Below, in pieces: positions 56,269-64,000 of a stretch of DNA of 64,000 nucleotides. Each line of letters opens with the position of its first letter. Within the stretch, counting starts at the first letter, position 1. Under the pieces are notes generated by a model, which was given only the letters and a program-made list of their open reading frames with translations, was not told the origin of the DNA and did no database searches. A program made the translations under genes and the position numbers. This DNA is from Heterobilharzia americana (lineage: Eukaryota > Platyhelminthes > Trematoda > Strigeidida > Schistosomatidae), in contig OX104127.1 of assembly GCA_944470555.2 (NCBI GenBank), positions 157,765,276-157,829,275 on the forward strand, in the 5' to 3' direction.

Positions 56269-56690
56269 CAATCATCATCGTTGGCGAAATTTAAATCTTC
56301 TTCTAGGGTCATTTCATCGAACAAACAGCGTATTTCCATCTTCTCACTCCTCACAGTTGTTTCTTTCATCATCCAGTTCACTCCATTCGACCACAATCAG
56401 AGTGACGATTAGTGATAGTAGGCGTCAACCTTGTGTTACCTGTCAACCTGTCTTCACTCCACTTCACTTCAAGGTCATCACTGAGCTTTGCATTGTGAAT
56501 CACTTCGCATGTAGCATCACATCATCATCACCATATAGCTGTTGAATGAGGTTGATAAATGTTTGTTGCACTAAAAGTGTAGTATTGAAGCAGTTGCCAA
56601 CAAATTACTTCTCGGTTGACGCCTCAATCCAAGGCTTTTTCAAAGTCGATGAAGTTAAGGCAGGGATTTGACATTCTGATATTCTATGCA
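56269..56690 (-). mobile_element. RTE/SR2-type retrotransposon, 5' piece beyond the SINE
   Basis: It carries the catalytic-box region and upstream RT in decayed form. It joins the piece at 55195-55917 once the SINE is left out. Confidence 0.65.
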
Positions 56691-56900
56691 GGTGTATTTA
56701 CTTCTTGATATCTTCTAAAGCTTGAATATTTTGATTAACCTTCATTTTTATTATTTCTTCAGCTGACATTCATACATTTTTGTCTGCTCTGATATCCACT
56801 AAGTATTTGTGTACTACTTCTATAGAGTGTAACAATTTGAACAGATTCACCTGTTTACCAGGTTCGAAGTTGATTTTCCCAGTTTATTTAACTTATTCAA
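56691..56900 (+). mobile_element. Second non-LTR family 3' end
   Basis: Matches the 3' ends at 19850-20060 and 46690-46880, including 'atcttctaaagcttgaat'. Confidence 0.5.
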
Positions 56901-57949
56901 TCATCTTTGCATTTCAATTTCGAATATACAAGCATTTCCTTTATTTTAATAAATGGTAGTTTATCTTCTTTCTATGAAATATAACTACTTATCTTTTATT
57001 TCTAATGGTTGACTTACAGAAGTGTCATCAGGCTTCGAAGGATTTTTACATGAAAGAAACAAGCACTAACACACATACCATAATCGTTGTTAGTGCTATT
57101 AGTTACCTTGATAGTTTATCAGGAACAGGAAGGATGCTTGTTTAACAAAAATCAATCAGTTTTCTGTTATTTTTCTCTATTTCTTCCATAAACTGCATTT
57201 AAAGACGTATTATGATATTTATTTGATTCAAGAGTTTCAAGGAATGATGATTTTGATATGACAAGGAATACGTTCGCCTAGTAATGTCAATGTTCCAAGG
57301 AAAGTGGTCCATGCCTTAAAGTTGTTTAGGATATTTCTGGATGAAATCAAACCATACATAATATCCAATATGAAATTTCATTTAGTATGTGCAGATATGA
57401 AGTACTGTTATACTCATCTGCATGGTATTCAAAAATTCTGAATTGAATAGGTCTACACTTGAGATCAGTTGATCATCTCTTGCCACTGCTTCTTTCTTAG
57501 TCTTCCATATTTTCCTCCTTTCACTAAGTGGCTCGTTTCCGGCATCAGAACATCTACAGAATGAATGATAACTGTAATTGGTTTCCCCAATGGTATCATG
57601 TTACACATTACTTAAATCTGTGTTTTCTAACTACAATACAACTAGTCAAATTACTTTGAGTTGAATATACAGGTTATTTGCAATGTAGTTAGTCGCAAAA
57701 GCCTATTCAAGAGAGTTTGCTGCTCACTAACATCCAATTCATGAGTGTTAATCACGCACTGTAACGATGTATTTCACTCAGGTGACAAGTTTTCATCATC
57801 ATCATAACGTATCTTGCACAGCAGACAGACAGTCTTCACATTTCCAATACAAATTGTCGAATTCTGCTCTACATAACTGAGATTTTGAATAATCAAGAGT
57901 GAATGCAGGTTGAATGAATTTTTTAGAAGAAGAATATAAAGTGGATATC
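56901..57949. other. Spacer without recognised feature
   Basis: AT-rich, no gene or mobile element recognised. Confidence 0.35.
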
Positions 57950-58490
57950 AATTATTATTATTATTATTATTATTAGTCCCTTGGGTTCCTAGTGGAACAT
58001 AGGGCTTCAGTAGCACGTCTCTAGTGACCTCTGTTCTCTGAGATCTTTTCAACCTGGTTCCATGACAGCCCAGAAGCTCTCATTTCCTCCTCTCACGACC
58101 TCCTCCATGTCACCCTCGCCTCGGACGTCCAACTCGTTGCTTCCCATGGGGATTCCACTCGAGCAACTGGCTGATGCGTGATGTCCCCAGTCGGCCTTCT
58201 CAGTGCATGCCCAATCCATCTACACTTCCCCATTCTGCATATTTGTTGCGTGATAGGTTCTTGGTTGGTTCGTTCCCAGAGTTCCTTGTTGCTTATTCTT
58301 TCTGGCAATCCATCTGATCTTCAGTAGCGAGCGTAAGCAGTTGTTGATGAATGTCTGTAGTTTATTGGAAATCCCTTTCGTGATGCGCCAAGTCTCTGAA
58401 CCATACAGAAGCACCGACTTGACTGACGTTGGTGTTGAAAATCCGTATCTTGTTCCGCATGCTGAGTGCAGATCTCCACACTGGTTTCAT
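57950..58490 (-). mobile_element. RTE/SR2-type retrotransposon 3' fragment
   Basis: A (TTA)n tail at about 57952-57976, then the 3' end and C-terminal domain (PERISNKELWERTNQEP, LQTFINNCLRSLLKIRW). Confidence 0.75.
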
Positions 58491-58555
58491 TATTATAGTA
58501 ATGATAATTGTAATTTCTTGTTGCTATACGGAGCCAAGTTGCTTGACCACTGTTA

Positions 58556-58790
58556 ACAGATGGGATCCTATGCGATTGCCTTGATAATCCCTCATCTTCA
58601 TGATGTTATGCCGATTTCGGTGACTAGCAGAGGCATCTAGGATGTATATTTCGTTCTATCTGGGAGTCATCAGCTGGATGTACCTGCACCCCGATGAGTG
58701 ATATTGTCCCCGCGGAAGTCTCGAATCCAGTTCACATGTGTTATCCACTTAGCCAGCCTTCTATAGTGACGGTAAACCAAAGGTATCACC
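58556..58790 (-). mobile_element. Sm-alpha-like SINE, hammerhead with broken stem II
   Basis: The core CTGATGA (58673-58667) and GAAA (58652-58649) are intact on the minus strand, but the stem II strands no longer pair. The B-box (GGATTCGAGACTT-like) is near 58733. Confidence 0.55.
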
Positions 58791-58799
58791 ACAACAACT

Positions 58800-58985
58800 A
58801 AGAACTGTTGTGCAAGAGCCAGTATTCACGCCTCATTTGGCTCAATGGGTAACACATTCATCGTCTGGCCCTTGGTGAGAGCAACACCACTCTCATTGGT
58901 GACAGTGCATCCAGTTGTCGAGTCCCGAAAAGGATTAAGCACGCATCCTGGATAACCCTATCAGTCACTAAGATCAATATAACAT
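58800..58985 (+). mobile_element. Sm-alpha-like SINE, decayed
   Basis: An A-box (TTGGCTCAATGGGTAACAC) near 58838 and a hammerhead block reading TTGTCGAGTCCCGAAAAGGA with both cores mutated. Confidence 0.5.
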
Positions 58986-59510
58986 GGATATTCATCAATA
59001 TAATCACAAATTTTTCAATGAATTCCAATCTTTATTAACTAGTCTAAGTAGATTCGTTGTGGAAACACAAAATCAATTTTCAAATGCTACAGAACAAAAC
59101 TATTGGAGAAGAAGAACAGAAATGGATTGATTGATTGCTTCATTGCTTTGATGAATTCTACTCACAGTCTGTCTAGATAATGATACAAACATAGGAAGAA
59201 AATCGAGGAGATATCCTATTGAATCATTCAAATTAATCAACAAAGTGAATCAATGAAATCGTCTTCACTTCATGTGAAGCCATGATAATCAAATGCCTGA
59301 CTACAGATTTCTGTATTATCTAATGGAATCTATCGTCAGTATTCAACTATCCCAATCATAGAACACATTCAGCTTCCACTCATCTACTCATCGACTTACA
59401 CAATCTCTTATTCTCAATTCTACACAATTCGTTTCTCTGCCTCATCTCGATTTCATGAGAACTTCAGTTAAAATAAACAACACATACATGTCCTTCAAAC
59501 TGATATTCTC
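58986..59510. other. Spacer without recognised feature
   Basis: No feature recognised. Confidence 0.35.
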
Positions 59511-59620
59511 ATCCAATGATATCATTTGGAAGGTTGTTGGAAACCTGTGAGTACTGAATTGTTGTTTCACCCACTTTTCAGACACATGATTTGTGTCCAC
59601 CCATGACTATGTCAGCCATT
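59511..59620 (-). mobile_element. Old SINE family 2 fragment
   Basis: A diverged match to the 'gttggaggaacaat...cctgggagcactgga' end of the family. Confidence 0.35.
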
Positions 59621-59948
59621 GGATGTACGTTCACCTAATCCCACTCTGAGGACCTCGTCAGTGAGTAACAGTGACGGGGTCGCATGGTCTATATTTTCCT
59701 ATTTCTGTCAGTTTGTAATATGGTGCAACTTTGATCCAATACCATCGTTGAGTACCAATTCTCACATCCGAGTTGGTTGGCTCCACCGGTTTTTTGAAGC
59801 ATACACCAACAATGGTGATGTTGAAGATGTCGACGCTGACACTGATGAAGATGATGGTGATGACATTGATCTAGAGGATGATGACAAGGATAATGATGCT
59901 GACAAAGTCAGCTTATATTCATATTTGCGTGGTGCTATGGTTTATTGA
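59619..59948 (+). CDS. Hypothetical open frame with an acidic tract, doubtful
   Basis: 109 codons with an ATG. The C-terminal third is an Asp/Glu-rich low-complexity run (about residues 68-95) made from a GAT/GAC repeat. The N-terminal part overlaps old SINE sequence. No domain is recognised, and the frame may be a by-product of a trinucleotide repeat. Confidence 0.15.
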   Translation: MDVRSPNPTLRTSSVSNSDGVAWSIFSYFCQFVIWCNFDPIPSLSTNSHIRVGWLHRFFEAYTNNGDVEDVDADTDEDDGDDIDLEDDDKDNDADKVSLYSYLRGAMVY

Positions 59949-60119
59949 TTTGATCAATTAACTTTCAACCAATAAATCTTGAGTTCGAACCCCATCTTAC
60001 CCATGTAATAGTAGGTAACTAGGTAGTATCATTCGCCTTCACACAGTAGGCGTGGCTCATTGCTTACTACAAGAAAACATGCACATCATTTCCGAGGGTA
60101 TTTCAGTCTTTCTTTTTCA

Positions 60120-60225
60120 GTTTATGTTTGTGGCTATCGTAGCTCAGTGGTCCACCGGTTGATATCAGCCCATGATGAATTTCAACTTGAAAAAATATAA
60201 GTCTCACTAACCTCCACACTGGATA
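60120..60225 (+). mobile_element. SINE family 2 fragment
   Basis: An A-box-like 'GTAGCTCAGTGGTCCACCGG' runs straight into the family 3' end (GATGAATTTCAACTTGAA), with the middle missing. Confidence 0.4.
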
Positions 60226-60917
60226 TCTATAATTTCATCACAACATTACATAACATCTCGCTCGACCTTCCATCAATGCTGACGGTTTGCTTACTTACTT
60301 GCCATGTCATTATCTCGTCTCGACTGCTTTCATTAAAATAAAGCATACTAGTAATATTTTATTGTAATATGTTATCGTAAACACTATAAGGATGGCAGCT
60401 ACTGAGGAAAACCACCGGAATAATAAAATGGATATATAAATATATATTGTTCTGTTTCAGTGTTTGTTCTTGATCCTCCAAACTTGATAAACGGTGATAT
60501 TTGCGTAGAAAAATCAATTTCGAGAAATAGTGAGAAATATGTGTCTGTATGACTCTGTGTGTGAGTGAGTGTGAGCATGTTGTGTACAAATGGAATAATC
60601 ATTGTGAGTAGCCAAATAAAATCTGCCATTCCTCCTTTACTTCAACTATCCATTTTCTATGCACGAAGCAAAATCTTTTCTACAACTGATTATTCATGAA
60701 GATAATTCTTCACAATACTCCTAACTGTGACTCCAGTGAATTGATTGCCTTGTCAAGAAGTCAAAGCAAAATATTTCATTGTGTAACTGTAAAACAGTTG
60801 ATGGATATACCCATTTAATACATGTTAACATAATGCTTAAAACAAAGCTTTTCTACAATGCAGAACATCTAGATGATCAGTTTGTTGACCGATAGGAATC
60901 GACATATTTACACACCT
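60226..60917. other. Region downstream of receptor 4
   Basis: AT-rich, with a GTGTGAGTGAGTGTGAG patch near 60558. It is the expected 3' flank of the receptor on the minus strand. No other gene is seen. Confidence 0.35.
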
Positions 60918-61967
60918 CTAACGATCACAGTCTACAGTGGTGAGTTGTCCAGAACTGATTGGACCAGAAGTCATTCCAACTCGCCCACTGCTAACACTCA
61001 CTTTATCTGTTATCCTCTTCACTGATATCGACAAACGTCTTCTCAAAGTAGCTGTTGTCAGGACCAGTATGCAGGGATTTAACAAACAGCTAAACAGTAA
61101 GAGTAGTGTAGATGTTTGTTCAATAGGATTGCCATATGTGTAACTCATAACACCTGTTGTAACTAGTATTTGCTGAAGACACTCGAAAAAGTGTAGTGCA
61201 GCCTGTTGACTAGACATGATTGCAGTTGTAACCACCAATTGTTTCACCTTCTTTCTTATCTGTACACAACCATCAGAACTCAATGACACTGAAGTGTGTC
61301 GATGTGATTGAGACCGTCGAATACTGTGTATTACCCACACATGACTAATGATCATTACTAACACTGGCAACGTATAAGCGAATACAACCCATGAATATAC
61401 AGCGAAATCTAGGAATATTTTATCTTGCATCCATGGAAACGAATAATCCATTACACATTGATATTCAGTGTATCGACGGAACAGTGGCGTCGGTGGATAC
61501 AAAATCAACAACATCGTTGTCAAATACAGAAAGTAGAATACAAATAATCTGTTCGAGTTGGTTTTGTATACTATCGGGAATACCACAGAAGTAAATCGGT
61601 CAATTGATATACAAACAAGATTTTGTACACTCAGGATACAGGGAAACCAGAATGAAGCATTTCGGAACCAGAAATGACAAATGAGCAAGTCGATAATATA
61701 CACTCCTGTCTGTTCATTGGGATATGGTGTAGACTGAACTATGTAGAATATTGCTGCTGATAAGGATGCAGTCAAGTCGATAATTGGTTGAGCTTTCAAA
61801 ATGAAGTTGGTAAATTTTGAACCGAAATATGAATTGAAGACAACAATTATCGCTGTCACATTGAATATTGTAGCGAGCAGACTGACAGATGTGATACTTA
61901 TTCGAAATGGTAGATTGATGAATGCTGTAGCAGTGGCAGTAGCAACAGCCTCTGAAGTCTGATTCAT
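60918..61967 (-). CDS. Rhodopsin-like orphan GPCR, intronless, receptor 4 (PROF1-like)
   Basis: 349 residues from the ATG at 61967. Landmarks are N-terminal sequon Asn2, an Ala/Thr-rich leader, TM1 Asn36, TM2 Asp64, TM3 Cys97 with loop-2 Cys171, DRF at 123-125, TM5 Pro201, MSSQQ at 251-255 in TM6 and NPC at 297-299 in TM7. It shares long blocks with receptor 3 (YIIDLLICH, CILSVQNLVCIS, PVxxMIxSHVWVIH, FFEC, LSCLLNPC-like) and is less similar to copies 1 and 2. Codon use is less AT-biased than in the other three. The C-terminal tail is longer and Ser/Gly-rich, offering possible phosphorylation sites. The ligand is unknown. Confidence 0.87.
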   Translation of the reverse strand: MNQTSEAVATATATAFINLPFRISITSVSLLATIFNVTAIIVVFNSYFGSKFTNFILKAQPIIDLTASLSAAIFYIVQSTPYPNEQTGVYIIDLLICHFWFRNASFWFPCILSVQNLVCISIDRFTSVVFPIVYKTNSNRLFVFYFLYLTTMLLILYPPTPLFRRYTEYQCVMDYSFPWMQDKIFLDFAVYSWVVFAYTLPVLVMIISHVWVIHSIRRSQSHRHTSVSLSSDGCVQIRKKVKQLVVTTAIMSSQQAALHFFECLQQILVTTGVMSYTYGNPIEQTSTLLLLFSCLLNPCILVLTTATLRRRLSISVKRITDKVSVSSGRVGMTSGPISSGQLTTVDCDR

Positions 61968-62639
61968 CGTCGTCTATTCTCAAAGTGTAAGGAATGTAGA
62001 GGAATAATGTTGCATTTTGTCAAATTTTCATCGATTCCATTGAGTTGAGTATTAGTGAAATTGACCTGTTCAATGTTGATTATTTTGTTTTATCCACTCC
62101 ATAATTTATTCAGTTGGATTATGAGCCAATCAGACTGCATATATTGTGATGTATTGAAACAGTGAATATTGTCTAGGCAACAAATTAAGAAATCCATGTG
62201 TATATTGAGATGAAGAAGGATAATGATGAGAGTATGAATTGGAATAATGTTGATTAAAATATGGGTGATGAATGAGGGGAGTGAAGAAATGAGCAAGAGT
62301 GAATGTGATGAGACCACGTTGTAATTTCTACCATGCCACATTCTAGCTGACTACCATTGAATTCTCAGTGCTGAGATTCGCTCCGACCACCCAAATCTCA
62401 CAGGCTTCTACAATTTCAAGCTGCATCTTATTCTCCTGTCCATTGATAACCGTAAACGACGTACAAGTATCAGTATAATGCCCATAGTCGATTAAGTGTT
62501 TCGTTGTCCAATCCCCTTGTGTCCTGATCTTCGCACACTTCAGTTATTATATGCGAATGTGGTCAATCATTCGTGCAGACACACCCCACCTTTCCTACAG
62601 TCAATCTGTTCGCTTCCTCATACACATTCGAATTGATAC
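61968..62639. other. Upstream flank of receptor 4
   Basis: It presumably holds the receptor promoter on the minus strand. I cannot identify a TATA box or initiator with confidence. The minus-strand open stretch at 62090-62341 has no recognisable product. Confidence 0.35.
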
Positions 62640-62936
62640 ATGCATTTAGATGTGTTGAGGATTGGAGTTGTTGTTTTCCCTGATGGTGGTTGTAATGCCA
62701 GTTTTGTTGATGGTCAATTCGAAGATAGTGAGAACAACAATGTGGTAGCAGGATACAAATGGATCCATCATCATTTTGGTGGTATCAAGTGTCAACTGTC
62801 GACTGTCGACTGTCAACTGTTTACAACCCCCTACAGAAAGAATATCGAAATATTCATGAAGGAGTACAAAATTATACGAAGTGAAACTGGTGAAGTGTAT
62901 GGTGTAGTCGAAGAGAAGCCTGTCATCATGAGTTGA
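62640..62936 (+). CDS. Hypothetical open frame, unrecognised
   Basis: 98 codons. The first ATG-like start is at 62640, and the frame runs to 62936. The centre contains a tandem repeat of a GTCGACT-like unit (about 62790-62820) that encodes the CQLSTVDCQL stretch. There are some acidic and basic segments at the C-terminus (EYKIIRSETGEVYGVVEEKP). I recognise no domain. It could be an exon of a larger gene, since no nearby transposon explains it, or it could be chance. Confidence 0.25.
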   Translation: MHLDVLRIGVVVFPDGGCNASFVDGQFEDSENNNVVAGYKWIHHHFGGIKCQLSTVDCQLFTTPYRKNIEIFMKEYKIIRSETGEVYGVVEEKPVIMS

Positions 62937-64000
62937 ATATTTTCAACATTCATGATGATGATGATGTGTGTGTGTGTGTGTGTTAGAATTAATTGAAGAT
63001 TGATTCCTTCCTTACAACGGACTTATCTACTTGTTACGTTAATTACAGTTGGTCAAACGAATCACTCATTGAGACAACCGAGATTTTCCCAGTTACCTCT
63101 TAATGTTACCTTCAACTGCATATACTAGTTGAAGGTGGTTCGATGTTCTTTGAGCTCCAATGTTTTATTGTGGATGCTTCATCATAAGGCTTGGTGACAT
63201 TCTTCAGCACTAACTTTATCAACAATTGAAGCATATTTGATTGTTACACGAATATTTAGGTGGTGACTTTAGTGTCCAAGGGTGTTGTCCAATTGGATAT
63301 TGGAGAAGAGATTTTTGTCACATCTTGACCTCTTTCACCTCACAATCCTTCTAGTCAAGCTAGTAGAAGACTGTTACATTGAGATTGTGTGGTCAAGTTC
63401 ACCTCAGTTTATGGATCTTTCTTCTCTTCCTAAGTAGATTGTAGGTTGGGTCTATATCCATATGTCTGTTGATTGACTTTTCTCAAGGCTGCCATGCTTT
63501 GACAAATTTCCTTGCAGCCTTGAGACCTTCTCTTTGGACTATTTCTATATTCTTGTAGTCAAATTTGTGATCGTGATTTTCTGTGTTAGTTGAAGGCAAG
63601 GTGGCTTAGTCATGTCACTTTTACTGCCAGTTGATGTTCATTAATTATTTCAGCATATTCTAGTTCACATGTAAAATCCAAGTGTTTTTGACTGCATGTC
63701 TGCGCATATTTCAAGAAGTTTACAACTGACACATGGAAGAGTCTTCAACAACGCTATAGCTCGTCACCTTATTCATAGCGTTTCGCTGAAGTGGTAACTA
63801 TTAAATAAATGTAATCGAACTTATGCGCTTGGAAGAAAATAGCTATTAGTCTGTGCACAGTGTGGTCATAAAGTTTATTTTGTTGACAATACTCATGTTT
63901 TCAAACATATCATTATCGTTTGTTATGGGTTTGGTGATTGAAGTGAAAATAGGGTCTAATCTGCAATTTTTCAATTTCATTCTGATTGGTTAGTTAGCTT
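62937..64000. other. Spacer with a (GAT)n/(GT)n tract, otherwise unassigned
   Basis: A GAT/GT microsatellite lies at about 62952-62982. The rest shows no gene or repeat that I recognise. Confidence 0.35.

Noticed and set aside
59619..59948. Acidic protein gene
   Set aside because: The acidic run comes from a trinucleotide-like repeat and the rest overlaps SINE sequence, so I keep it only as a doubtful frame.

Overview
The window is flatworm nuclear DNA, most likely from a blood fluke (Schistosoma or a close relative). The base composition is AT-rich. Recognisable sequences include RTE/SR2-type non-LTR retrotransposons, a second non-LTR family, Penelope-like elements (PLEs) with GIY-YIG endonuclease, Sm-alpha-like hammerhead-ribozyme SINEs and Gypsy-like gag debris. 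The only convincing host genes are intronless rhodopsin-like receptors that resemble the flatworm-specific orphan family often called PROF1. I read everything by eye, so family names are recognition of motifs and not database results.

Layout. A fragment of an RTE 5' region opens the window (1-200). Arm A1 (about 979-9941) holds receptor copy 1, a PLE remnant, SINEs and a decayed RTE element. It is repeated in inverse orientation as arm A2 (about 24767-34552), which carries receptor copy 2. Between them lie a PLE with RT and endonuclease (11180-13040), arm B1 (about 13016-17067, made of retroelement pieces), a second non-LTR family (18995-20060), a PLE (20700-21490) and a hairpin-like (AT)n locus (22320-23300). 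After A2 come a long decayed RTE element (34560-37660), a candidate solo LTR (37856-38243) and receptor 3 (39078-40028). A dense repeat zone follows at 40095-47665, with two intact-looking hammerhead motifs. Arm B2 (about 47666-51740) is the inverse copy of B1. The rest is more RTE, SINE and PLE material up to receptor 4 on the minus strand (60918-61967).

The receptors form a small family cluster: two near-identical copies (1 and 2) in the inverted arms, and two diverged relatives (3 and 4) that resemble each other more closely. All four lack several class-A hallmarks (DRF or DRV instead of DRY, no CWxP in TM6, NPC instead of NPxxY in TM7). The two inverted repeats are interleaved in the order A1, B1, A2', B2' and are not nested. 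That needs at least two rearrangements, or reflects an assembly problem. Several arm boundaries fall inside RTE or PLE sequence.

The best leads are the receptor-bearing inverted repeat with its repeat-length difference in the third cytoplasmic loop, and a SINE family that carries a complete type I hammerhead ribozyme fold.
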